Of a stretch of DNA of 64,000 nt, positions 56,201 to 64,000 are shown piece after piece. Made by a program: the position numbers and the translations under genes. This DNA is from Mobilisporobacter senegalensis. Its GTDB lineage: Bacteria > Bacillota > Clostridia > Lachnospirales > Lachnospiraceae. Position 1 is the stretch's first letter, and each line of letters starts with the position of its first letter. The stretch spans positions 124,001 to 188,000 of the forward strand of contig NZ_RJVG01000005.1 in the NCBI RefSeq assembly GCF_003752155.1, in the 5' to 3' direction. Under the pieces are notes generated by a model. It was not told where the DNA came from. It worked only from the letters and a program-made list of their open reading frames with translations, and did no database searches.

Positions 56201-57743
56201 CCTGCCGAAATTCAGACGGACTCATTCCAGTATATTTCACAAAAACATTGGTAAAATACGGTGCATCCTTAAATCCTACTGCCTGTGCTATCTCATAAAT
56301 CTTTGTATTAGTACCTGCCAGAAGTTCTTTTGCCTTCCCTACTCTATACATGGCAATCTTCTCGGTAACAGTATGACCAGTCAATTTTTTATAAGCCCGG
56401 CTTACATAGCTACTGTTAAGGTACAGCTCATTGCTAATATATTGAAGATTAAGTTCTTCCTTGTAGTGCTTTCGTATACATTCATCCACCTTTTTTATCA
56501 ACTCATTTTTAAAATTTTTCTTACCTATACAAAGCATTCTGACTCTTTTAATGGTGTGGTTTCCTACAAGAATCAAACTATATATCGTTTTTGCATTCTG
56601 AATCTTCTCATATACTTCCCTTTCCATTTCATTAAAGTCCTGATCCACATCCAGATGATACTTTACCGCTTTATGAATAATAGAGCTACAGATTACCAGC
56701 ATATATAACTGACACTGTTCAAAAGCGTAGCCGGTATCAGCCAACCTTTCAAAACCTTCTGCCAGCTTTTCTTCTGCCTCTTGGCTTTCCTCATCAAAGG
56801 TCATCTCTAACAGCATATTAGTGTATCTGTCCACATCAAAATCTGTAATAGCACCCGCCAAAGACAGAGAGGTATACACATTGATAGCCGTTCCTTCCGT
56901 TGTTATCTTAGCCAATGTTTGTCTTGCTTCTTCATATCCTTTTTTAAGCTGTGCTATATCTTTTATTTCAGAACTAAGACCCAATTTCATATCAATATTC
57001 ATGAATTCTTCTATCATGATGATTATACTGTTAAAATAATCTACTATGGTATTAATATTGATTGGGCTATTCTTTTTATATCTTACCGTAATAATCAAGT
57101 AGGAATCTGTAAACGGTATAATACTATAGCTGCAATCTTTCAATGAGATTCGAAGAATATTATTAAGAAGCTTTGACATATTTTGATTCCCTGTAACCCT
57201 ATCGTAATAACCTATATCACAAGCACAAAGAACATAGTTGTTCTCCTGTAACTTCCCTTCTTCTATATCTTTTTCTGAAATTTCCCCCGTAGTGATCAGA
57301 CGTTGAAAAATACTGACATAATTTAAGCTGCCAGGCATCTCTGATGTGCCGGATTCACTCATCTCTCGTTCCTTTACAATTTTCTCTATGGTTTTATTGA
57401 TAGATATGGGCAATTCTTCTATAAATTCATTCTTTACAATAAAATCCGACACGTTATACTTGATTGCCTGCTTCGCCAATCCAAAATCAGAATACGCTGT
57501 TAATATAATTATCTTAGCCCCATACTTTTGACTAATTTTTTCACTGAGCTCAATTCCATCCATAATCGGCATTTTAATATCAGTCACAACAATATCTACG
57601 GGATTTCCCTCCATATACAGAAGAGCAGCACTGCCGTTATTACAAGAATGTACCACTTCACACCCTAATTCTCTCCAATTAATTAAATGAATAATACCTT
57701 CTCTGATATTACGTTCATCATCAACTATCATTACTTTTATCAT
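56193..57743 (-). CDS. YesN-type response regulator with AraC output domain
   Basis: 516 residues. Receiver domain at the N-terminus with VDDERNIREGI and the phospho-acceptor DIVVTDIKMPIMDG (about D55); a middle region of unknown fold; AraC HTH at the C-terminus (DECIRKHYKEELNLQYISNELYLNSSYVSRAY, TKIYEIAQAVGFKDAPYF). It overlaps the sensor kinase by 23 bp. Likely activates the sugar-use genes via the duplicated segments. Confidence 0.9.
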   Translation of the reverse strand: MIKVMIVDDERNIREGIIHLINWRELGCEVVHSCNNGSAALLYMEGNPVDIVVTDIKMPIMDGIELSEKISQKYGAKIIILTAYSDFGLAKQAIKYNVSDFIVKNEFIEELPISINKTIEKIVKEREMSESGTSEMPGSLNYVSIFQRLITTGEISEKDIEEGKLQENNYVLCACDIGYYDRVTGNQNMSKLLNNILRISLKDCSYSIIPFTDSYLIITVRYKKNSPININTIVDYFNSIIIMIEEFMNIDMKLGLSSEIKDIAQLKKGYEEARQTLAKITTEGTAINVYTSLSLAGAITDFDVDRYTNMLLEMTFDEESQEAEEKLAEGFERLADTGYAFEQCQLYMLVICSSIIHKAVKYHLDVDQDFNEMEREVYEKIQNAKTIYSLILVGNHTIKRVRMLCIGKKNFKNELIKKVDECIRKHYKEELNLQYISNELYLNSSYVSRAYKKLTGHTVTEKIAMYRVGKAKELLAGTNTKIYEIAQAVGFKDAPYFTNVFVKYTGMSPSEFRQEQ

Positions 57744-59373
57744 TTTCCGTCTCCATTAACTTTTTGGGTATATGTATTTTAATATCAGTTCCTTCATTTT
57801 CCTTGCTTCGGATTTCTAAACCATACTGCTCACCATAAATCAACTTCAATCTTTGATTGGTATTGTTAAGCCCCATTTTATCACGCCGTATGCTGCCATC
57901 ATTCTCTAAACCTACTTTTTCTGAAACTACCTCTGCCGCATTAAAACCAATTCCATTATCTATGACATGAATCAAAATCTCTTCTTTTCCATTTACAATA
58001 GCATATTCCAAAGTAACACGAACCATAGCTCCTTCTGACATATTTTCAATACCATGCACAATAGCATTCTCCACCATGGCTTCTATAATAAGTCTGGGAA
58101 TTTTGCAGTTTAGTATGGAAGCATCTAATATATCAATACTATAGTTTAAACGATCATCAAATCTCTCCTTTTGCAGCCAGAGATAATACTCTACATATTC
58201 AAGTTCTTCCTTTATTGACACAATGGCACGTGCATCTTTATAGATACCTGCCCTCAATAATGCCGACAACGAAGAAATCATCTTGTAAATCTTTTCATCT
58301 CCCGACATTTTTGCCTTGATTTGTATCGTTAATAAAATATTAAACAGAAAGTGTGGATTCATTTGATGTTGAAGAAATTTAATCTCCATTTCATCAAGTA
58401 ATATTTTGGACTCATAGGCACTCTTCACCAAACGCTTTACTCCATTCGTCATAAGAACAAAAATCACCACTATAAATGCAGCAAATAGTATCGATACCAT
58501 AATAAAGTATCTCATGCCTATAAAAGTACTTAATACTACCTCTTGTTTCGGATAAAGATAGATTAGGTCGTATCCCTTATTTATCGTTCGTTTTGTTACA
58601 ATATAACTGGTTCCATTCATCACAAGCTCACTTTTTACTGTTGAATTAGGCAATACAAATAGCTGCTTTGGCAATTCTTTGCCCAACCATTTACTATCAT
58701 TGGAAGAATAAACGGTTCCCTCTTTGTTTGTCATAAACACCAGTGAACCATCATAAGTAGCCAGACTATTCAATCTTTCTCCAAAACACTGTTCATTTGT
58801 AGCACCAATTATATATAAGGCTTTGGCACTTTTAAAATCTGATTTGATACGTAATGTGGTATAAATGGTATAATCATCTTCTGTAGGAGGAAGTTCTACC
58901 GTATAATCTTCCATGTCCTTAATCTGCTCATATACTATTCTAGAAGAGGTAATAATCTGTTTTGCGCTATAAGGCTTCGTATAAGTAAACGCTAACAATT
59001 GATCATTTTCATAGATAGCAACATAATCAAACAATTCAAAGTTCCATACATTGTTATCTGTAAGAATCTTCTGCATTATCTTGTTCAGGTTCTCCTGATT
59101 CAGCCGACTCCTCTTATCTCCCCTGGAGAAAAAAGTTTCATCCCTTCGCCAGCCTTCTATTGAATCACTGCCTGACAAAGAAAAAGTGGTTCCTCTGATT
59201 AATTCATGAGTCTGCCTTAGACTTTCTATATCCACATCCACCATAATATCTATATTTTTATAGTTATTTTTCAGAATATTCTGGTATGTTTCCCGGCTTA
59301 CATATGTTCCATATAGCAAAAATGTTGCCATTAATATAACGCTGAACTTAAGAATAAAACTATTTTTTTTCAT
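57721..59373 (-). CDS. YesM-type sensor histidine kinase
   Basis: 550 residues with a TM near the start (KFSVILMATFLLYGTYVS), a large extracellular sensor (~30-290), a second TM (RYFIMVSILFAAFIVVIFVLM), HAMP-like linker, and the kinase core with the His_kinase motif FLQHQMNPHFLFN and the ATPase N-box/G-box region (GLNNTNQRLKLIYG). Overlaps both neighbours, so kinase, regulator and DUF4432 protein are translationally coupled. Probably senses sugar or its binding protein. Confidence 0.9.
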   Translation of the reverse strand: MKKNSFILKFSVILMATFLLYGTYVSRETYQNILKNNYKNIDIMVDVDIESLRQTHELIRGTTFSLSGSDSIEGWRRDETFFSRGDKRSRLNQENLNKIMQKILTDNNVWNFELFDYVAIYENDQLLAFTYTKPYSAKQIITSSRIVYEQIKDMEDYTVELPPTEDDYTIYTTLRIKSDFKSAKALYIIGATNEQCFGERLNSLATYDGSLVFMTNKEGTVYSSNDSKWLGKELPKQLFVLPNSTVKSELVMNGTSYIVTKRTINKGYDLIYLYPKQEVVLSTFIGMRYFIMVSILFAAFIVVIFVLMTNGVKRLVKSAYESKILLDEMEIKFLQHQMNPHFLFNILLTIQIKAKMSGDEKIYKMISSLSALLRAGIYKDARAIVSIKEELEYVEYYLWLQKERFDDRLNYSIDILDASILNCKIPRLIIEAMVENAIVHGIENMSEGAMVRVTLEYAIVNGKEEILIHVIDNGIGFNAAEVVSEKVGLENDGSIRRDKMGLNNTNQRLKLIYGEQYGLEIRSKENEGTDIKIHIPKKLMETENDKSNDS

Positions 59374-60385
59374 CCTTTATCCCTTGCGCCTCTTCAATTC
59401 TAGACGCAACATCCTTTATCTCATCTTGTTGAAGCAGATATCCTAAAGTAATCCAGGAATCCATATATTTGTGAGGCTCCAGATACATCAATTCTCCATC
59501 AATGGCTTTTTGTTTGATTGAATTAGGCCTGGTCTTACACGGCTCAATTGCGTACATAGGTTTATTTATTGCTCTTTTGGCAATCAATGTTCTCGGAAAT
59601 ACATCTAAAGGTCTTACAAGAACAGCTGCCATCGTCCATCTATCATCCACTAGCATCTCCGCTGTGACATGATGGGTATTCGGAAGAGGAAGCATCTCTA
59701 GTCCCCGTACTTCTGCCGGAACATATTGATAGCATCTGATAGGATCCAGTTTCATACTGTGATCATATATTCTCTTTGGGTCCTCCTCGATTGGAGCAGA
59801 GTCACGCAGTAACATATGTTCTGTTTTTACAGGTAACACGTATCTACCTCCTTTTGATACAAAAGCACCTGCCGGTTGGATATGAAATCCATCATCAATA
59901 TGCTGCCTGTTCTCTGTAAGATTGAATGTTCTTTCATATCGAGTTAAAAAAGTGGAATTCCGCTTAGTGACTATGCGGATATCCTTTTTATACACCGGGT
60001 TCTTCTCATATCCTCGAATTGTTACTGTACCCATAACCTCTATCTCTTCCTTCGTTTCCTTCTGAGAAAAAGAGTAAGGATCTACAGTTGAATAAGCACC
60101 GGTTCCATGCACGGTTCTTATCCTATCCGGTGTTCCAAACACCTCGGGACCAATGGTCGTAACGCTGGCTACAAATCCTTTGTCCCAGGATCCCTGTTCT
60201 TTTAAATCAACACTGTCTGGATGAAGCAGTTCCCCCTCTGGTTCCTCCCAAGACACCTTTTCTCCATTTATATAAATATTACCAATATCCATGCCTCTCT
60301 CCGGGAGAACTGTAAACGACATACAACCATTATCTATGGTCACGATTTGTAGTTTTTTGCCATACCTGTCATAATATTCTGCCAT
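59360..60385 (-). CDS. DUF4432 aldose-epimerase-like protein
   Basis: About 341 residues. GMDIGNIYINGEKVSWEEPEG, the acidic IEVMGTVTIRGYEKNPVYKKDIRI stretch and the H-rich DGFHIQPAGAF follow the DUF4432 galactose-mutarotase-like pattern. Start at an ATG eight nt after TAGGAGGAA. Overlaps the kinase by 14 bp. A role in sugar anomer handling or sensing in the same locus is likely; the exact reaction is unknown. Confidence 0.75.
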   Translation of the reverse strand: MAEYYDRYGKKLQIVTIDNGCMSFTVLPERGMDIGNIYINGEKVSWEEPEGELLHPDSVDLKEQGSWDKGFVASVTTIGPEVFGTPDRIRTVHGTGAYSTVDPYSFSQKETKEEIEVMGTVTIRGYEKNPVYKKDIRIVTKRNSTFLTRYERTFNLTENRQHIDDGFHIQPAGAFVSKGGRYVLPVKTEHMLLRDSAPIEEDPKRIYDHSMKLDPIRCYQYVPAEVRGLEMLPLPNTHHVTAEMLVDDRWTMAAVLVRPLDVFPRTLIAKRAINKPMYAIEPCKTRPNSIKQKAIDGELMYLEPHKYMDSWITLGYLLQQDEIKDVASRIEEAQGIKDEKK

Positions 60386-60840
60386 ATTCATTTCCTCCTA
60401 TTTATACATAGGATATCGAAAATATAATTAGCATTAAATAGCTGACATTTCCTTTATGATGTAAAATATTGACCTGAAAAAACTCAGTACAAAATACACT
60501 AAATTTTCTTATAGAATTTTGACTTTTCTTACAATATTTTTAGCACATCTATACCATTCTGTTATTCGAAAATATTACATATGCAATTCCAAACCTAGCC
60601 TTACTTTGACGAAGTTTATCAATAGCCACTTCTGATTAATGTACACATAATAGTGCACATATTTTTTTGGATAATAACAACTATAATTAGGTGTTGTTTT
60701 ACTTCATTATTTTCTAATTAAATTTTGGAGAAAAATATCATAATATCCCCCCTTTGATATTTCCCATTTATTATCATGAATTTTAACTAAATATAAACTC
60801 ATGATATCATATTAAATAAATTAAATAAAATAAAATTCAC
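60386..60840. other. Intergenic region upstream of the DUF4432-yesMN unit
   Basis: No coding frame is seen. On the minus strand it includes AAAGTCAAAATTCTATAAG and ATAACAGAATGGTATAG, resembling the AGGTCAAATTTCCATAACAGG and ATAACAG..GGTAT parts of the duplicated segments, so the same regulator may bind here. At 60625-60660 a block is shared with 40948-40985. Confidence 0.4.
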
Positions 60841-60919
60841 TAGAATTCATATACACCAAGCAGCAAAGTGTATTGTTTATACTTTTGTAAATGATGTAAG
60901 CTTTTTTCGTAGAATAGAT

Positions 60920-61066
60920 GAATGTAATTATCTTTGGGATATGCTTGGACAGGTTGATGAAAGGACTACTCTAAGTTATATTTACAATCCCAATACGGAA
61001 CAAGAGAACCTTAATATTATGAATAAAGCTCTGAAAAAGAGCGATAGAAAGAACACGAAATCGTAG
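60920..61066 (+). pseudogene. C-terminal fragment of a tyrosine integrase
   Basis: The frame CNYLWDMLGQVDERTTLSYIYNPNTEQENLNIMNKALKKS... to a stop at 61066 resembles the end of Lachnospiraceae phage/ICE integrases (GQVDERTTLSYIY segment around the active-site tyrosine). Upstream sequence lacks a proper start and core. It is the better-preserved partner of the remnant at 40740-40905 and points toward the nearby tRNA-Gly. Confidence 0.5.
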
Positions 61067-61091
61067 TATAGATACGGTGCACATATCAGCG

Positions 61092-61220
61092 CAGCAAAAA
61101 ATCCCTTGAAAACAAGGGATTGGGAAAGCACGAGACGGCGCACGAGGTCCAGTGGACCTCGGTTATGCGCGGACCGGAGCGAAGCGGAGACATTCGAACT
61201 TCGAGTCCAGGATTGGACTC
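61092..61220. repeat. Terminator, tRNA-like 3' end and GC-rich palindromes
   Basis: AAATCCCTTGAAAACAAGGGATT (terminator of the integrase fragment), then GCACGAGACGG, the start of a tRNA 3' end identical to that of the intact tRNA-Gly, then a GC-rich insert with palindromes GAGGTCCAGTGGACCTC and CGAGTCCAGGATTGGACTCG around ATTCGAAC. Looks like a disrupted tRNA end interrupted by palindromic DNA, probably an attachment-site remnant. Confidence 0.5.
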
Positions 61221-61221
61221 G

Positions 61222-61267
61222 AATAAAGTAAAAAGGATATCCATCCGGATATCCTTTTTACTTTATT
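61222..61267 (-). terminator. Terminator of tRNA-Gly
   Basis: Perfect 21-bp stem (AATAAAGTAAAAAGGATATCC and its complement) with ATCC loop directly behind the tRNA on the minus strand; the arm ends in a T-rich run. Confidence 0.75.
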
Positions 61268-61268
61268 A

Positions 61269-61340
61269 AGCACGAGACGGGATTCGAACCCGCGACCCTC
61301 GCCTTGGCAAGGCGATACTCCACCACTGAGCCACTCGTGC
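61269..61340 (-). tRNA. tRNA-Gly (anticodon GCC)
   Basis: Minus-strand cloverleaf: acceptor GCACGAG/CTCGTGC, D-arm GCTCAGTGGTGGAGT, anticodon arm ...CTTGCCAAG... with GCC, and T-arm GCGGGTTCGAATCCCGT. Discriminator base U. CCA is not encoded. Confidence 0.95.
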
Positions 61341-61376
61341 ATATTATGTTATGTGCATTTCTTAAGCACATGACAT

Positions 61377-61405
61377 AATATACTATATATAATTGAGTTT
61401 GTCAA
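61377..61405 (-). promoter_or_regulatory. Promoter of tRNA-Gly
   Basis: TTGACA (61400-61405), 17-nt spacer and TATATT (61377-61382) on the minus strand, ~40 bp before the mature 5' end. Confidence 0.6.
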
Positions 61406-61450
61406 TACCTTTGGAAAAGTTTTTTAATTTTTTGTGTTTTTTTATACTAT

Positions 61451-62218
61451 TTATTTAATTAACACACTTGTTATATATTCATTCTTTTTAAACTCTTTTT
61501 CTGCAATATTATCCTGCTTCTTCACAACGATATCAAGCCATAATTCTTCAGAAGTGAGCATGATGTGGGAAAGCATGATACCAATATCAATTTCCCGTGT
61601 GTTTTTTAATAGACGGCCTGATAAGAAATCTTTTCTTGCAAATACATGAATGCGATTATCATATAATATAAATCTCCAGGGCTGGCTGTTCATACTTGAT
61701 GGGGCTAATCTGGCGGCTTTTATAATTGATTTTATACTGTTTGGAATTTCAGATTTATAACTGCATAAGTGCTCTTCACTAATACGCCTTGCTTTTCTAC
61801 TTTCTCTATATATATTCTCTTTTGTTTTTCCAAAAGCCATAATAGATGCAACTGGATATTCCAGGTCAGCAATCTGACTTCTTTTTACTTTTGAAACTCC
61901 TAAAATACAGGAACCAATTCCTTTGGTAGTTAAATACAGAGAAATCTGCTCTATAACATATCCCACATTTAATAGATGATCTTCTTTTTCCTCAGATGCG
62001 ATCACTAAATAATAAGGGGCCTTTACATTCGTACTTATTGGTAATTCATTGGTATCCTTTAAATTTTTTAAAATCTTAAAAGATACTTTAAAATGTTCAT
62101 CCAGCAATGAAACATGTTTTATAAAGTTCATCAGATTATCTAAAATTCGTGGTTCAATCTCTTCCATGATATAATTTCTGGAAGACTTTCTAACAAATAT
62201 AGCATCGTATAAATTCAT
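61451..62218 (-). CDS. Nitroreductase-family protein
   Basis: 255 residues. FMN-binding RKSSRNY near the N-terminus, GIGSCILGV, and PSSMNSQPWRF as in nitroreductase domains. The layout with two half-domains resembles the TM1586-like subgroup. Substrate unknown. Ribosome site AAGGGTGAGGA. Confidence 0.75.
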   Translation of the reverse strand: MNLYDAIFVRKSSRNYIMEEIEPRILDNLMNFIKHVSLLDEHFKVSFKILKNLKDTNELPISTNVKAPYYLVIASEEKEDHLLNVGYVIEQISLYLTTKGIGSCILGVSKVKRSQIADLEYPVASIMAFGKTKENIYRESRKARRISEEHLCSYKSEIPNSIKSIIKAARLAPSSMNSQPWRFILYDNRIHVFARKDFLSGRLLKNTREIDIGIMLSHIMLTSEELWLDIVVKKQDNIAEKEFKKNEYITSVLIK

Positions 62219-62646
62219 TCGTCCTCACCCTTCTAGGAGCACTCCCTCTATTCAAAAATCATTTAATATTTATTTAACATTTATGTCACATTTAATTAAT
62301 ATTTATATTTTTCCTATTCTATACTATATTCTAACATATTATTGAAAATTTTATTGCACAATTTATAATTTTTTAAAGGCTACTTTTTGTACATTTTAAC
62401 GGTATTACAGGAAATTTGAAGTTCCTCATAATCAATAAAACGAAATAGATTGACCATTTTCTTCATCAAAATAATTTATAAATTATTTATGTATTTTTTA
62501 CCACATTTTAGTCATATTTTGGCTGTTTTATTAGTGAATATTAAAACTATTTTTGTTTTGTAACATTTTATTAATATTTAAAATTGAGTGAAATTATTAA
62601 ATCTAAACTTTACATTTTATGCATCCAGGCTTTGTTACTTTCTAAA
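62219..62646. other. Intergenic, mostly very AT-rich
   Basis: No gene recognised. Numerous T-runs such as TTTTATTGCAC and ATATTTATATTTT; promoter for the leftward nitroreductase likely sits near its right end, not resolved. Confidence 0.3.
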
Positions 62647-62651
62647 AAATC

Positions 62652-62683
62652 AAAAAAGAGTGTGCTTTTGAAAGCAACACTCT
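62652..62683 (-). terminator. Terminator of udk
   Basis: AGAGTG(T)TGCTTTCAAAAGCA-CACTCT hairpin with a TTTTTT tail on the minus strand, 40 bp after the uridine kinase stop. Confidence 0.65.
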
Positions 62684-62722
62684 CGGTTATTCTTATTATT
62701 ACTCTTTTTCTTATTCTTACTC

Positions 62723-63343
62723 TTATTCTTCATTTATAATTGCATTGATGCGATTAATAAGCATCGTAATCGCTACATCATTCATACCGCCCCTGGGAAT
62801 GATCACATCTGCATATTTTTTATATGGTTCCACAAATAATTCATGCATTGGTTTCACTGTATTCGTATATTGCTCAATAATAGACTCAAGGCTTCTTCCA
62901 CGTTCTTTCACATCTCTTACGATACGGCGGATCAATCTTTCATCTGCATCTGCATCTACATATATTTTTATATCCATTAAGTCACGTAATTCTGCATTTT
63001 CAAATATCATAAATCCTTCTACAATAATTACTTTCGATGGATTTACCCTTACAGTCTCTGCTAATCTGTTATGTTCTGTAAAAGAATATACTGGCCGTTC
63101 TATAGAAATCCATTGCTTTAATAGCTTAATATGATTGATTAATCTATCTGTATCGAACGCATTTGGATGATCATAATTTAATTTTGCTCTCTCTTCAAAA
63201 GGCAATTCATTATGTGGTAAATAATAAAAATCATGACTTAATAATTCAACACTTTCTTTACATGCCTCTTTTAATCGGTTTGCAACCGTAGTTTTACCAG
63301 ATGCTGACCCTCCTGCCACACCTATTACAATAACGTCTTCCAT
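62723..63343 (-). CDS. udk: Uridine kinase
   Basis: About 206 residues from an ATG at 63343 with GGAGGACAAAG upstream (a longer frame exists but its start has no ribosome site). Walker A GVAGGSASGKTT, YDHPNAFDTDRL and EGFMIFEN are typical Udk motifs. Phosphorylates uridine and cytidine. Confidence 0.9.
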   Translation of the reverse strand: MEDVIVIGVAGGSASGKTTVANRLKEACKESVELLSHDFYYLPHNELPFEERAKLNYDHPNAFDTDRLINHIKLLKQWISIERPVYSFTEHNRLAETVRVNPSKVIIVEGFMIFENAELRDLMDIKIYVDADADERLIRRIVRDVKERGRSLESIIEQYTNTVKPMHELFVEPYKKYADVIIPRGGMNDVAITMLINRINAIINEE

Positions 63344-63471
63344 CTTTGTCCTCCAATCTTTATTCCCCACATTATAACACGATAATTTTTCATAATCAAC
63401 GGAATGTCTTAACTTTACAGAAAATTCTATAAGCTGCTCCAAATATATACATTCTCCTGTAAATACAGAAA

Positions 63472-63557
63472 AAGCTGTTGCAAAATTTTATCCTTTTCTG
63501 TCAAAAAAGAAGTAGTTAGTTCCTTCTTTTTTGATAAAACTATTTTTGCAACAGCTT
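63472..63557 (-). terminator. Long nested-hairpin terminator of purL
   Basis: Outer stem AAGCTGTTGCAAAA / TTTTGCAACAGCTT with an inner TCAAAAAAGAAG / CTTCTTTTTTGA helix, then TTTCTG on the minus strand, 6 bp after the purL stop. Confidence 0.7.
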
Positions 63558-63563
63558 CATTAT

Positions 63564-64000
63564 TTATTTGTAATATTCTACACCGGATTCAAAGATATAT
63601 TGATTTTGATTTCCAACAATATTTAATGATACACCTTCTCTACTGCGTTCAGAATGGGCCATCTTGCCTAACACTCTTCCATCCGGACTTGTAATACCTT
63701 CAATTGCATAGTATGAACCATTGGGATTAAAGTCTTCATTCATAGTGGGATTACCGTTAATATCCACATACTGAGTGGCTATCTGGCCATTTTTAATTAA
63801 TTTCTGAATCCATTCTTCACTGGCTACAAAACGTCCTTCTCCATGAGAAGCAGGTATGGAATAGACCCCGCCTAATTCTGCTTTTTGCAGCCATGGTGAT
63901 TTGTTACTGACAACTTTTGTATAGACCGCTTTGGAAATATGACGTCCGATGCTGTTCGTTGTTAAAGTAGGAGAATCTTCTTTTGCAGGTGTAATTTCTC
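63564..64000 (-). CDS. purL: Phosphoribosylformylglycinamidine synthase, C-terminal part
   Basis: Runs off the right edge; ~145 codons are visible, ending with the stop at 63564. The C-terminal glutaminase part is clear: PASHGEGRF (catalytic His region), YAIEGITSPDGRVLGKMAHSERS with the catalytic Glu, and the ending IFESGVEYYK. This is the end of the single-chain PurL that adds ammonia from glutamine to FGAR. Reads leftward. Confidence 0.9.
   Translation of the reverse strand, partial: EITPAKEDSPTLTTNSIGRHISKAVYTKVVSNKSPWLQKAELGGVYSIPASHGEGRFVASEEWIQKLIKNGQIATQYVDINGNPTMNEDFNPNGSYYAIEGITSPDGRVLGKMAHSERSREGVSLNIVGNQNQYIFESGVEYYK

Overview
The window is AT-rich, low-GC Firmicute DNA. The pyrK/pyrD class 1B pair, the YesM/YesN-type two-component pair, SpoVB-like flippase, Flp/Tad-type pilus locus and anaerobic nitrogenase-like enzymes all fit an anaerobic Clostridia member, most likely a Lachnospiraceae of the Lachnoclostridium/Anaerocolumna kind (inference from gene content; no marker gene was tested). 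Almost every gene lies on the minus strand; the clear plus-strand genes are a small unknown protein at 21.0 kb and a metallo-beta-lactamase-fold lipoprotein at 31.5 kb.

Layout, left to right. 0-14 kb: a divergent Flp/Tad-like pilus or secretion locus (two CpaE-like proteins, CpaF ATPase, one long TadB/TadC-like membrane protein, small pilin-like membrane proteins), followed downstream by large secreted proteins and two paralogous beta-helix-type proteins, the last one cut by the window edge. 14-19 kb: pyrimidine operon nudix-pyrC-pyrK-pyrD-pyrE plus a small membrane protein. 19-21.6 kb: an S41 peptidase and an unknown protein.

21.6-31.1 kb is the most interesting region: a nitrogenase-like cluster read leftwards as DUF2292(YezD)-nifB-nifX-nifH-cysK-nifK-like-nifD-like-ABC permease-ABC ATPase-substrate-binding lipoprotein. 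All P-cluster cysteines and the NifH cluster cysteines are present, but nifE/nifN and other cofactor-maturation genes are absent, and the NifD-like chain lacks the usual cofactor histidine. A cysteine synthase inside the operon, a sulfonate/taurine-type ABC transporter and DUF2292 suggest reductive release of sulfur from an organosulfur compound rather than nitrogen fixation. The closest characterised idea is methylthio-alkane reductase (MarBHDK). The operon has a consensus promoter with a CRP/FNR-type palindrome directly upstream, and two strong internal terminators.

31.4-43.5 kb is a patchwork accessory stretch: GNAT acetyltransferases, VOC proteins, an AraC-VOC fusion, an aminoglycoside 6-adenylyltransferase-like gene, an alpha/beta hydrolase, a frameshifted methyltransferase and a degraded integrase/tRNA scar. 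43.5-60.4 kb is a glycan-use locus: a 1283-residue secreted GH43 enzyme with CBMs and a ricin-like domain, GH65 phosphorylase, a sugar ABC importer, beta-phosphoglucomutase, an MCP, a YesN/YesM-type regulator pair and a DUF4432 epimerase-like protein. GH65 phosphorolysis followed by PgmB would send glucose to glycolysis as glucose-6-phosphate. A roughly 160-bp regulatory segment is duplicated in this locus, and a group II intron 5' remnant sits just behind the GH43 terminator. 60.4-64 kb: a second integrase/tRNA-like scar, tRNA-Gly(GCC), a nitroreductase, uridine kinase and the end of purL.
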